A stretch of 64,000 nucleotides of DNA from assembly GCA_964023205.1 (NCBI GenBank), contig OZ026839.1, positions 18,816,386 to 18,880,385 of the forward strand, in the 5' to 3' direction. The notes beneath the pieces were generated by a model that worked only from the letters and a program-made list of their open reading frames with translations, was not told the origin of the DNA and made no database searches. Shown piece after piece: positions 10,082-20,438 of the stretch. Origin of the DNA: Lutraria lutraria. Its lineage: Eukaryota; Mollusca; Bivalvia; Venerida; Mactridae. Positions within the stretch are counted from its first letter, which is position 1, and each line of letters begins with the position of its first letter. The translations under genes and the position numbers were made by a program.

Positions 10082-12148
10082 ACTTGTCGTGTTTTATTTG
10101 TAATTTATCGTTTATTAATATTGAAATAACATCGTCTGGAAGAAAGTTGAAACATAACGTGAACACTAATAAAAAGCTGAGATTAACAGAGCAGAAAATC
10201 GAAGAAATAAAAGTTGTTCTACCAGAAATCTCCAGTGACACTACGGCCAGTGAGGATGTCAGTCGTGTTTAAATTGCTATTATTGTTACTGTTATTGTTA
10301 TGTTTCTGCCGAAAACCTTTCTAAAAGTTCAAGTACAGTACCATTCCTGAAACATGTATTACTGGAGAAAGTGTGGTTGTAAGTTCTTTATTATACACCA
10401 TTTCTTTGTCATATTTACTCTTTGTAAAGTGCAAGTTGGCTATTAAGTATAAAATTATGTAAGTAAACAATATGCAGTATTCATTACTTGTTTTATGAAA
10501 ATACATAATTTTATTTAAAAAAGTTGGATTTAAAAATTTGGAAATAAATCTCTATTATCTAAGAATTACATAATAAATAAAATAAATAAAATTGCTTTCT
10601 GACTTTTTTCTCCAACATTGTGGGTACTCATGTATGTACAGTGGAGTAAAAACAGCCAACATTACCAATCCAGCATATGTAAAAATGTGTAAGGTTATAC
10701 ATGCAGACAGAATTGTTGAAAAAGGACTCTTGAACATTCTTTAAGGCATCATGCCCAGATGAGGTTGAAATATTAAACTTAAGCAGTTAAGTTTAAGTAA
10801 TTTTGTTGACCAACTTACAGAAACTTTAAATAATTATTTTGCATGTTAAATATACATAAAACGTCTGGCCGTAAGGAAGATCGAGTACTTTAGTCAGATT
10901 GGGAGTCATGTTATGCACACGTTATAAAGTGACGTCACGTGCTCTATATTTTTCTAGTTTCAAAAACAAAATTCACAGCGAAATGAGTGCTTTTAGATAA
11001 TAATAATAATAATAAGGTCTCGTTTCGTCGGTAACTATTATCATGGGAAAATATTAGCAATTGCTTCTTTTTGCATATTTTTGTATAGCAAAAAGTTAAT
11101 GGGACTTTAAGTGATTTGACAAAAATGATTAGTGTAATGACACATACATCAGTTCAGATCACATATTACAAATAGATTGTACTGATGATTGCTTTTCATA
11201 TCAAAGATCAAATGTGAATTTCACATACTAACGTTTGATAAATCGAATCGGGGGTACGAGAATAAAGAACCTGTTACTAGAAATTAGTGGTTTAATGCTT
11301 TGTTGACATTTTCGAGAAGAATCTTTTAAACATGCATTGTCTAATCTTTATTAAAATTATTTGCAATGTTGTTTAAATTTTGTATATTTTTTGTTCTCCT
11401 TTAACAACAATGCTATACAAATATATTTCTGATCGAGGGATATCATCATTATTTATTTGAATCATTCTCTTGTGTGCCCTCCGGGGAAACCATTTGTCTT
11501 TCATATGGAGATGTGGTGGTGGTTTTGTTTAAGTTGGAGCTGAGAAACATTCTTAAATATTCGTCACACACTACCATACGGTGCCTTCAGATTTTATCAA
11601 ATGTCAGACTTAAAGTAATCTAATCATCCCGACATTTAGCACACCAATCCTTATTCTTTTTCTTTCGACAGATTTGCGTTGTTTGATGAGTAAAATTGAA
11701 AAATAACGTCTGTAAACGTATAAAAATCACGGAATCGAGTGCCTATGCGTTATAAATGCTGGTGTTAACGGCTATTTTTTAAGAGTCAGTAATATCCATG
11801 GGCAAAGTGGGCGTTCATCGGGAAATACAGGCGCTTTTATATAACTTATCCCAGTCTGTTTATGCAAGTCAAGTTATAAAGTTACTCTGTATTAAGTTGC
11901 TTAGTCCACTTAATCCACACCGTAAAGTCCCTTGAGATTTGTTGTACTACAGAATATCAAACAAGCTTACTTTTTCGTAGCAAAATAGGTTTGGGATGTT
12001 ACAAATGTATAAATGTTATGCTGTATTATTCTCCTGTTATTTGTTTAAAGAAATTCACAAATTACACTTTAATGTTAAGTCTATCAAGAAACGTACAAGT
12101 AATCTACTCGTAAATACGAGAATTAGACTTTCATATAGAGATACATTT
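10082..12148. other. No gene recognised; short TAA microsatellite
   Basis: AT-rich sequence with short spurious frames only. An ATA/TAA microsatellite of about six repeats sits at 10998-11015. I see no exon with convincing splice signals or protein similarity. Confidence 0.5.
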
Positions 12149-12284
12149 AGAAACATTTATATAATGCATTAAGTAATAAAACAGTTATTTTATAGGCATA
12201 TGTGGACAGTCAAAACATGTAGCCCTCTGTGTCGGGGTGACATTTGAACTGTTTTCCACTTAATGCATTATTATAAATGTTTCT
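12149..12284. repeat. Hairpin element with 38-nt arms
   Basis: AGAAACATTTATATAATGCA... (12149-12186) is matched in reverse complement at 12247-12284 with a few mismatches and a 60-nt loop. It looks like a small MITE or the remnant of one; no clear target duplication was found. Confidence 0.6.
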
Positions 12285-12479
12285 ATATATTCAATTCTTC
12301 CTCTGAATAATCTTTAAAACGATTTAGATTTGACATTTTCTACGAAATCATATCTCGTAAATATTGAAAAGAGACTGAAACTTGTTATGAAAGTTTGTGT
12401 TTTTGAAGGATCTAGAAGATCTGACTTCAGACTTGATAGCATTGATGTTGATATATACAAAAGATGTACATATGATATA

Positions 12480-12639
12480 ACCCCTGAAAAGCGAATTCCC
12501 AGAAAACCTGAATTCTCTGAAAATCGGACGATTTTTCAAGTCACATTATCTTTGGAATTTATTAAAAATTCTCTCGAAACCGGTATTCTCAGAAAACTAA
12601 ACTTTTAGCCCAGTCCGGAAGGATCCGGTTTTCAGGGGT
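12480..12639. mobile_element. Candidate 160-bp MITE with ACCCCTGAAAA ends
   Basis: ACCCCTGAAAAGCG at the left is the inverted match of CGGTTTTCAGGGGT at the right. The inside is AT-rich and contains diverged repeats of the phrase AGAAAAC. An open frame of 92 codons (12330-12608) overlaps it, but that frame has no recognisable similarity and crosses the element border. Confidence 0.45.
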
Positions 12640-12827
12640 TTTATTGTATATTTCTGTTTAATTTGATATGCAGCTAGTATAGTAATATTTGCGAACAGTT
12701 GAACAACATCTAGTTTTAGATTTATTATTACTTATTAAGAACATGTGTTCGCCAAAGTCTTTTTCTGAAACACAATCTACCGTTGTCCGTTAAGCTTTAA
12801 CAGCAATCTATAAGATGAATATATTAT

Positions 12828-12910
12828 ACAGTTATTGACTAGTGAGCCATTAAATATGATTTGATATTCAATATGACATCATATTTAATGGCTTACTAGT
12901 CAACAACTGT
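12828..12910. repeat. Hairpin with 33-nt arms
   Basis: TTGACTAGTGAGCCATTAAA... (12835-12860) pairs with 12878-12903. Pairing extends outward with one mismatch through ACAGTT/AACTGT, leaving a 17-nt loop. A short palindromic element. Confidence 0.8.
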
Positions 12911-13023
12911 TTTATTATATGAAAAGTTGATTTGAAACCATCGAGGATATTCTGATTCATTTCGAAATTTAATGCATTACTTGTTAACAGAAATGTATAT
13001 CATATCAATTATTATAATGTTAA

Positions 13024-13144
13024 TAAGTAAGTGTTTTCATAATGGCCTTTTTATTGGGCTGAAGACTGTCATATTAGCCTGAGGCCGAAGGCTAATATGA
13101 CTGTCTGAAGCCCAATAACAAGGCCATTATGAAAATACTTACGT
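13024..13144. repeat. Long near-perfect hairpin with ~55-nt arms
   Basis: Left arm from TAAGTAAGTGTTTTCATAAT to ATTAGCCT, right arm from AGGCTAATATGAC to ATGAAAATACTTA, with only an 8-nt loop (GAGGCCGA). The arms contain TTTCATAATGGCC, a word repeated at three places about 650 bp away (13688-13785). If the minus-strand exon at 13231-13494 is real, this hairpin lies in its first intron. Confidence 0.85.
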
Positions 13145-13230
13145 ATTGACAATTTTATTAATTTACTATACAATAGTTGCAAATTAACAAAAATAACTAA
13201 TGTAAAAAATAATTAAACAATAGTACTCAC

Positions 13231-13494
13231 AAAATCTACGGTTTTAAAACGTTTAAATTTTGTTTTGCTGGTATCCTCACACCTATTGTGGTCTGATTCG
13301 GCATTACCGTAACGGTTATCCAAAAGTTGCATGTCCGAATTCTCCCCCACTTGATTTCCATCGTCACAAAATTCATCATCATCAAACAAATTTACATCAC
13401 AGTATGTCTGTTTGTTCGACTGAATGTCGATGGCATTGTCTAAATGTAAGATATCGTCTGCTAACTGCTCCAATAAGCGCTCACCTTCGTTCAT
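13231..13494 (-). CDS. Candidate first coding exon, acidic protein
   Basis: An ATG at 13494 (minus strand) opens 88 codons of acidic, hydrophilic sequence starting MNEGERLLEQLADDILHLDN. The frame runs into a consensus splice donor, GATTTT|GTGAGT, at 13231/13230, with the in-frame stop 15 nt further on. Upstream on the minus strand is a CGCCATTTTGAA motif (about 13650), the reverse complement of the AAAATGGCG core found in YY1-type promoters. I do not recognise the protein, and no downstream exon was located with confidence in the minus direction. It could be the 5' end of a host gene, of a DNA transposon gene, or a chance frame. Confidence 0.35.
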
Positions 13495-13644
13495 GGTTTT
13501 GATTCTTTAAGTGTCGTCTGATGAAAACAAAGACCTGTGTATAAGCCGTCCGATCCGTTCCTTTTTCCGCGAATTTCCGTTGTTTTAAGATATATATCGC
13601 AAAAGGGTCCTTGTCTTAAAAACATTCAGAAGCTGAATTTACCG

Positions 13645-13785
13645 AAATTCAAAATGGCGACTACTTTTTTTCTATGAGTAACAGTGGTTTCATAATGGCC
13701 CAGCTGAACAGCCAGTCAGAATGACCGAATCTCATAATAGCCGAGTTTTTTCATAATGGCCCAGTTTTGTGTTCATAATGTCTTG
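13645..13785. promoter_or_regulatory. AAAATGGCG motif and cluster of TCATAATGGCC words
   Basis: AAAATGGCGAC at about 13651 resembles a YY1 site. Just beyond, TTTCATAATGGCC occurs at about 13688 and 13750, with degenerate versions (CTCATAATAGCC, TTCATAATGTC) near 13732 and 13772. The word is shared with the arms of the 13024-13144 hairpin. Function is inferred only from position relative to the candidate exon. Confidence 0.3.
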
Positions 13786-13898
13786 ATGAACTTCATATCT
13801 GCCCTGCATTTGAAGTGAAAACGCACCTATATTGAATAGTTAATTACTAAAAAGAAAGATGAATATATCACAAATAACGATAACATATAATTCTGGTA

Positions 13899-13950
13899 GA
13901 TGAATATTGACATGGTTATATTTTTAGAATTGGAAATTCAGAAATTTCAT
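13899..13950 (+). repeat. Direct repeat, left copy
   Basis: GATGAATATTGACATGGTTA... matches 14323-14375 with a few substitutions. The two copies bracket the GC-rich CCCGGG minisatellite. Confidence 0.85.
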
Positions 13951-14270
13951 GGGGGTTGGGACAAAAATTGCCCGGGGTTCGGGAGAAAGCCCGGGGGTCT
14001 AGATAAAATTTGTTCGAAGGATCGGGACAAACTGCCTGGGGTCGGGGGAAATGCCCGGGGATCGAGGAAAATGCCCGGGGTCGGGGGAAATGCCGGAGGT
14101 TCTGGATAAAATTTGTTCGAAGGACCGGGACAAAAATTGCCCGGGTGTTGGGGGAAATGCCCGGGAATTTGTGAAAAAATTGGGACAAAACTGCCCGGGG
14201 GTCGGGGAAAATGTCCGGGGGTCAGGAAAATGGAATGGGGACAAAAACTGCCCGGGTTGTTTCCATCCCC
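13951..14270. repeat. GC-rich CCCGGG minisatellite
   Basis: About fourteen degenerate copies of a ~20-23-bp unit of the form GGGACAAAAATTGCCCGGGG / TCGGGGGAAATGCCCGGGG, with a longer sub-repeat including GATAAAATTTGTTCGAAGGA (about 13999 and 14105). Strikingly GC-rich against its AT-rich surroundings. All three minus frames are open and read Pro-rich peptides such as PGHFPRPPG; this follows from the repeat and is not evidence for a protein. Confidence 0.85.
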
Positions 14271-14322
14271 CGACATGGAGGGACGATAGAACAAAATTAC
14301 GCAATGCGTCTATCTTTTGTTT

Positions 14323-14375
14323 GATGAATATTGACTTGGTTCTATTTTTAGAATTGGAAATTCCGAAATATCCAT
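14323..14375 (+). repeat. Direct repeat, right copy
   Basis: GATGAATATTGACTTGGTTC..., the partner of 13899-13950. Confidence 0.85.
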
Positions 14376-14489
14376 TAAATATCAAGTTCCACCGTTAAAT
14401 ATGACATTCATGTTATATGATGATCAGGCTTTAAACCAATCAAAATGTGTTTATTTATAGATCATATAATAAAATGTATTATTCTACTG

Positions 14490-15100
14490 ACCCTGTCTCA
14501 TATCGCCTTGATTTATTTAATCATATTTCCCATTCTCAATTATGGAAGTGAAGTGTGGGTTTTCATTCAATGTGGAAGTGTAAAAATATCTTAAGTGTTA
14601 AGAAGACAACTCAGAACGATTTTATATATGAGGAACTTGATAGATTTACTTTAGAGCAATATGCTTGTACAATAATATTAAACACTCGGTAAAAATACTC
14701 GATTATAATGATGAGGTATGAACGGCTGAAGAATAATTTGGATTTGTTGCCTAACAAGATAAACTGATATTCATTTTCTATGATACTTTGCTATTTCAGT
14801 ATGCTGGTGAGGAAACCCATATTTAAAACAGTTTTAAATAACGATTTTGAACAAATGAAGTCAGATACTTCAAACTTACATTCATTTTAACTATTCTCAT
14901 TCTCTTTACGTGTGCAACCACTTCTTGTACCGAATGTTCTGTATTTTTCTGGTTTCGGATCACTTTAATGCATCTGCTCTAATCCTTTTTACATGTAAAG
15001 CGAATGCTTTCTTCCTTAATAATTTCAGAAACACAAAAGTACTGACTTGCTTTTTTAATCTACTTACAAGATTTTTTTCTTTCATTTTTAACTGGAATCT
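14490..15100 (+). pseudogene. LINE RT C-terminal remnant
   Basis: Broken frames read KNILSVKKTTQNDFIYEELD and further on NNLDLLPNKIN, RKPIFKTVLNNDFEQMKSD. These resemble the region after the RT domain of bivalve LINEs ('...LGVKKSTPNDFVYGELGR...'), and the same region is seen in the relic at 26270-27800. Several stops and frameshifts. No catalytic part remains. Confidence 0.55.
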
Positions 15101-15236
15101 CCATTGAATCCGTCGTCGCCAAAACAGACACTGCACGCATATGTGGTGTCTCTCACATATATAGTATATTGTTCTGTCCATAGGCAACTACGGAATGTAT
15201 AGCAAATGTGCCTTTCACTGATTTTAGTTCTTTTTT

Positions 15237-15830
15237 AGCTCACATGTCACAGTGACAGGGTGAGTTTTTGTGATCAGTCTTCGTCCGGCGTCGTGCGGTG
15301 TTAGTCGTCAAACTTTATCTTGTGAACACACTATAGGGGCCACATTTTTAAGCTCGATTTTCGCAAAAACTAGGTTACTAGGGCAAATTGCTGGAAAACC
15401 TTGTGAACACTCTAGAAGTCACTGTTTTAATTGGATCATCACGAAACCTTGTCAGAATGTTTGTCTTTACAAGAATATCTTACAAGAGTTTGAACATGGG
15501 TCATCTGGGGTCAAAAACTAGGTCGCTAGGTCAAATCTTATGAAAAACCATGTTTAACACTGTGGATTTCACAGATATGATTGGATCTTCATCAAACTTT
15601 GTCAAATTGTTTGTTTTAATGATATAACAGTCAAGTACAAATATGGGTCATATTTGGTCAATAAGTAGGTCGCCAGATCAAATCTTAGGAAACTTTGTTA
15701 ACACTGTCACAGTTTTTATTGGATCTTCACCAAACCTTGTCAAAATGTTTGCCTCAATAATATGTGGGTCAATTTTGAGCATGGGTCAGCCGGTGACGCA
15801 ATTTCAAATAGAAACGTTTTTCATTTTATA
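15237..15830 (+). mobile_element. AGCTCAC-type dispersed repeat
   Basis: Begins with the imperfect hairpin AGCTCACATGTCAC/GTGACAGGGTGAGTTT (15237-15267), then GTCCGGCGTCGTGCGGTG. Three to four ~120-bp degenerate tandem modules follow (AACCTTGTGAACACTCTAGA, GGATCTTCATCAAACTTTGTC, TGGGTCATCTGGGGTCAAAA, ACTAGGTCGCTAGGTC). I know this arrangement as a very abundant noncoding bivalve repeat. Related ends or modules appear here at 24923, 28859, 34372, 34850, 41232 and 44165. No coding capacity. Confidence 0.75.
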
Positions 15831-16430
15831 CAAGTTAAATGTTTGTACGGCGCAAAATCGCATCCGGCAATTCAATACTAGAATGTGGCCTATGTAACAT
15901 TTTTGAAGTTTGTCAATAAAAATACAAAAAATGTACGATCAGGTGAGAAATGATGACTTAATTGGTTCGACATAGACGGTCACTTTATGGTTCGATATAG
16001 ATGGTCACTTTACAGTTGAAAATCTATGTTTGGGACCGTTATACCAGGTTTTTACGACAACGTACCCTCAGACAACGGAGTATATTATTTTTGGAGACTT
16101 TGTTTAAATATTTTAAATGCATTCCAGCAGATATTGCAACGTCTGATACATCGAGATGATAGTTTCCCCTGATTTTAATTTTAGGGTGGAAACAGGGACT
16201 ACATATAGAGTACCTCGTGAACTGTAGAACCATATGACCAGATTCATGAAACATCAACGGCTTGTATTTTTGATGGGTAGATGATCACTTTAGTTTCGGG
16301 ATCAGTTAAGTCAAAATAACAAATTCGTTTGATCTGAAACTTTGTACATCCTGATAAAAAATGTTACATAGGCCACATTCTAGTATTGAATTGCCGGATG
16401 CGATTTTGCGCCGTACAAACATTTAACTTG
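15831..16430. mobile_element. 600-bp element with perfect 74-bp inverted repeats
   Basis: CAAGTTAAATGTTTGTACGG... (15831-15904) is matched without mismatch by the reverse complement at 16357-16430. The 452-bp interior has no ORF of note but contains a short local repeat (TTCGACATAGACGGTCACTT / TTCGATATAGATGGTCACTT, about 15966-16011). Perfect arms mean recent origin or gene conversion. No target duplication is evident. Confidence 0.75.
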
Positions 16431-16496
16431 TTGAAATATTGTCACGTTTCTAGTAATTTATACACGGTGCGAATACCACGTGACTTTTTGCTAAGG

Positions 16497-16533
16497 ATGG
16501 GTGCTCCAACAATGGCGGATTCTGTCGATTCAG
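16497..16533 (+). CDS. Candidate exon 1, left arm (MGAPTMADSVDS)
   Basis: ATG at 16497, with a second in-frame ATG at 16512 inside AACAATGGCGGATTC, reaches a consensus donor TTCAG|GTAAGA at 16533/16534. CACGTGAC lies 13 nt upstream. The 37-nt exon is identical in the other arm. If it is spliced to the acceptor at 17090 (CTGATTTCAG|GTGTAAAG), the frame stays open for ~49 more codons in this arm. I do not recognise the product, and the exon may belong to a mobile element or to a duplicated host gene. Confidence 0.3.
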
Positions 16534-19135
16534 GTAAGATTTTTCATCCTTGTAGTCTTATATGTACTTTATATTAAAAAAGCTCTTCGCTAGAGCCCGG
16601 CCATTTCAAAAACTCACCCTCGGTTGTAGATTATTTAGCATGATATCCCCTAGTTAAATCGTAAAGTGTCACCGCGCATTTTTCGTATACACAATGTAAG
16701 TGGCTAATGTGGGGTGATTTTTTTATACTTTAAGATATTATCCCCTTTGGGCGGATTTACATGGTTGTTAATTTGGCGCATGATAACAAAACGCCTTTCT
16801 AACACGTTACAATCAAATATTGTCGGTTAATTCTCCAATTTGAGATGTTATGATCAGGGAGATGACAATGCTAATGATGGGTGACAAAAATATTATGCTA
16901 ATGTTGGGTGAAAATGCTAAGGATGGGTGTCATAAAAATGTAAGAACTTTCATTCTTGTTAACTGGCTCCAGATATGCTTTTTTCACAAATTTTAGTTGT
17001 ATCGGTCGGCACTTAACCAGAAGCCATTGTCGAAGAATATTGACATACAGTGATCTGCGATCATTTGCAATGTATGTTTTCTGATTTCAGGTGTAAAGTG
17101 CGTCAAAAAGAGGTTAACTTGTCACTGCACGCTGCGAACAGGCTCCAAAAGAGACTTTCAATTAAAAAATACCTTGATATTTTCACTAACTGACAATGCC
17201 AGCAAGAAAAAAAACATAAGAAGTACTTATGCGCGCAGTCATTAGCGCACCGGAAAATACTTAAAATCACATCGAATTTCTCTACACAGTCCAAGGGTAT
17301 CCAATCCTTGAAACACAACGACTAAGCCATTGAAAAGTAAGAGGATGTGAAAGACTTGCGGAGTTTGCAGTGACATAGATACAGGAACACACGGATAAAC
17401 ATGCCGAAAAGCTCGATAGTGACTTAAGATGTATCCATGAGGATGGCGAAACAAGTGTTAACCTTATAATAGCTGATGCGAAAAATGCTGCAGGAATAGT
17501 AGCTTAGTGTCAAAGAAAACAGCATGAACGAAGTATGACAGAAAACGACGAAGTTCTTGCGTATCAACAATTCGTTCCGTGACACTTGACAATGTGGCTT
17601 AATTCATAGCAAGTGGAGATATATATTGTAACACTTAGGTAAACTGATATCTTCACAAAAACGAAGCAACTTTTTTTTATTATTTTGTTGACGTCGTTTT
17701 AGAATTTGAGGCCAGAATGACCACAATGTGTTGGAAATCGCACGGGCTGGCTCATTTATGAATTTTATATATACAGTGACGGAAATATCCGGAACATGTT
17801 GCTTCCTGTAGACCGGAAGTAGATTCGAGTGTATTGTATTACCAAGGTAAAGAAGAACTATACAACTCAGTGTTAAGTGGTGGATGAACATTTTCCTCGA
17901 TAATAACAATGACTATCACGTTTTACATTCTTCTACATTCGCTATTTCTGTTTGCCTGTTTCCGAAATGAATTACATTTTCATACTCACCATCATTATTT
18001 AACTGAGATGTTAACTGAATTTAACAGAGAAGCAATCTGTTCTAATCGCATTTCTAAATTAATATATTATTAAGATTTTCAAATTTTATACTGTCAAAAT
18101 AGCGTTTTCTTGCTAAATAAAGCATTCCGGGTTCTGTGTATAAGTATAATGTATTCAGAGCAATGCTCTATTTTCAGTAATATTCAATGATAAGATCTAC
18201 CAATGGAAAATTATAACATTATTTTATCTGTATGACATTATTTTAGTCCCCTACTGGTTTCATCGGAGCAAAGGGGTTCGGCAAATAAATTTAGAACAAA
18301 GAATCACCCTACACTGTATATAACCTGTTTGAATCGGAGAGGACTATACGTTTACCTTCCGTCTGTACAGTGTGATTACTCGAACAAATATGTAGGCTAG
18401 ATTTATGCAACTTAGGGTGTAGTTACTAGTTGAGCAAAAAATATAGATTAGAAATCCTTTTATTTTTTTGGTCAGAATAAAAGATGTACACACGTCGGTC
18501 CGACAGGGACTGATGTATTTATTGCAATAACCCGTCACTTGTTACAGAACCCTTATAGTGACATTCGCTTTTCTTTTTTTTCATGACTAATTCGTCATCC
18601 CGAACTGTTAATTCGTTTTAAAACTGTGGTTAACAAAAATGATGAGCAATATTTATTGTACCCGATGTTGTAAATATTCTATTAAATGGTGTATTATATA
18701 GGTCTGTTTTTAACTACTCCAAGCCATACATGTGTGTATTCGATTTAATACCACTCGTCTCCAGTGTTTAAAAGTGCATACCGTACCAGCTGCTATAAAA
18801 AGCTAAGGTGATTGAACCATAACCTTTCATTGTCACGAAATGCCAATATAAACAACACAATTATACATTGGATATGTTCTTTATTGTCATTATGAATAAT
18901 ATCTGATTCTAAAAGTGCTTAGATTATTAAAATTACTTCGAATAATATTTACTTGTTTTCAATTTCCATGGTGCACACAACAGATGCGTTACATAAACCA
19001 AAGACAATGGTACACAAAATATGAAATTTTAATTAAATAAACAACATGTATACATCTCTTTTGGAGAGTGTGGACACTGTTGCACATATCAGTATTGTCC
19101 TTGAAGGAACTCAATTAAACCTAGTCTCCCAGTTT

Positions 19136-19418
19136 TCAATGATCCGTTGATATCAAAACCTGTTTTAACTTTATTATGATAACTTTATATGAAAGTGTCA
19201 CTAAACGAATTGATCTCGTTTTGTTGACGAGCAATAACTTCATTTTCTTCCATACTTCGTTATGTTCGCTTTCTTGCAGACCAACAGTTGACATTCTGCC
19301 GTTATAGGGTTTTGTGACTGTATAGATGACGTTGTCAGTTTTTTTGTACTGAAAGTCTTTTTCGAGTCGGTTCGCAGCGTGAAGTGACAAGTTTACCTCT
19401 TTTTGACACACTTTACAC
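19136..19418 (-). pseudogene. Candidate exon 2, right arm (CKVCQKEVNLSLHAANRL...)
   Basis: Downstream of the acceptor CTGATTTCAG (minus strand, 19419) a frame of ~94 codons reads CKVCQKEVNLSLHAANRLEK and continues to 19136. Joining exon 1 (19984-20020, minus strand) at the consensus sites gives a different frame that stops after eight codons, so either splicing differs or the copy is dead. The left-arm counterpart (17091 onward) is diverged by indels. No family recognised; the CxxC pair is suggestive of metal binding but is too little to call. Confidence 0.3.
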
Positions 19419-19983
19419 CTGAAATCAGAAAACATTGGAAATAATCACTGATCACTGTATGTTATAAACAAGATATCCGTATTCTTCGACAATGACTTCT
19501 GGTTAATTGCCGACCGATAAAATTAAAATTTGTGAAAAAGGCATATCTGGAGACAGTTCACAAGGATGAGTTCTTACATTTTTATGACACCCATCCTTAG
19601 CATTTTCCCCCAACATTAGCATAATATTTTTGTCACCCATCATTAGCATTGTCATCTCCCTGACCATAACATCTCAAATTGGAGAATTAACCGACAATAT
19701 TTGATTGTAACGTGTTAGAATGGCGTTTTGTTATCATGCGCCAAATTAACAACCATGTAAATCCGCCTAAAGGGGATAATTCCTTAAAATATAAAAAAAT
19801 CACCCCACATTAGCCACTTACATTGTGTATATGAAAAATGCGCGGTGACACTTTACGATTTAACTAGGGGATATCATGCTAAATAATCTACAACCGAGGG
19901 TGAGTTTTTGAAATGGCCGGGCTCTAGCGAAGAGCTTTTTTAATATAAAGTACATATAAGACTACAAGGATGAAAAATCTTAC

Positions 19984-20020
19984 CTGAATCGACAGAATCC
20001 GCCATTGTTGGAGCACCCAT
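19984..20020 (-). CDS. Candidate exon 1, right arm
   Basis: Mirror copy of 16497-16533: ATG at 20020 (minus), second ATG in CAATGGCGGAT, donor CAG|GTAAG at 19984/19983, CACGTGAC upstream at about 20033-20040. Conservation of exon and both splice signals between otherwise diverged arms is the only argument for function. Confidence 0.3.
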
Positions 20021-20357
20021 CCTTAGCAAAAAGTCACGTGGTATTCGCACCGTACGTGTTATAGGTGATTGACATTGACGAGCCGACAACGATATGAAAC
20101 AGCTACTAGTATTCGATGAATGTCACGTGATCATTGAGACTATTAGCGAGTCCGATTAACAACTTGAATAATACACAGTCTGAACCTACTTAAAAAGTAG
20201 TTTTGCTTCATCCTCAGTAATATAACACAATGCTTGACAGTGTACTAAATTCAACGCCATGTTTGTTTACTATAGTAGGATTGGATTCGGTTCGTTTATT
20301 GACAGATGGGCAGATTCATTCCCGTCGTTGTTTATCGAGCTCTCTCCATTCTTAGAC

Positions 20358-20366
20358 TATAAATAG
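20358..20366 (+). promoter_or_regulatory. TATA box
   Basis: TATAAATAG preceded by GAC and followed 6 nt later by GCGTCAT (CRE half-site). It fits a core promoter reading rightwards, but no transcript start or gene is identifiable downstream before the LINE fragment at 20784. Confidence 0.3.
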
Positions 20367-20438
20367 CGACTGCGTCATCAAGCTAACACTAGTTGGTGTG
20401 AGTTAACACGTGACCTCGCTCCATTTCTGTTTTGTTTA

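Larger units (their letters stand above)
16465..20057. repeat. Large diverged inverted duplication of a gene-like 5' end
   Basis: The sequence from CACGGTGCGAATACCACGTG (16465) rightwards is repeated in reverse complement from about 20057 leftwards. The match is continuous with scattered substitutions to about 17160 (right arm about 19350). Beyond a ~280-bp extra stretch in the left arm it can still be followed at 17460-17580 against about 19190-19290. The ~1.6-2-kb centre (17600-19150) shows nothing recognisable. Each arm contains a short putative exon with a consensus donor, an intron and a consensus acceptor in the same places. Confidence 0.85.

Noticed and set aside
12330..12608. 92-codon plus-strand frame
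   Set aside because: No recognisable similarity, crosses the border of a MITE-like element, AT-rich random composition.
13916..14385. Pro-rich frames of 90-128 codons on the minus strand
   Set aside because: All three frames are open and read the CCCGGG minisatellite; no start context, no nonrepetitive domain.
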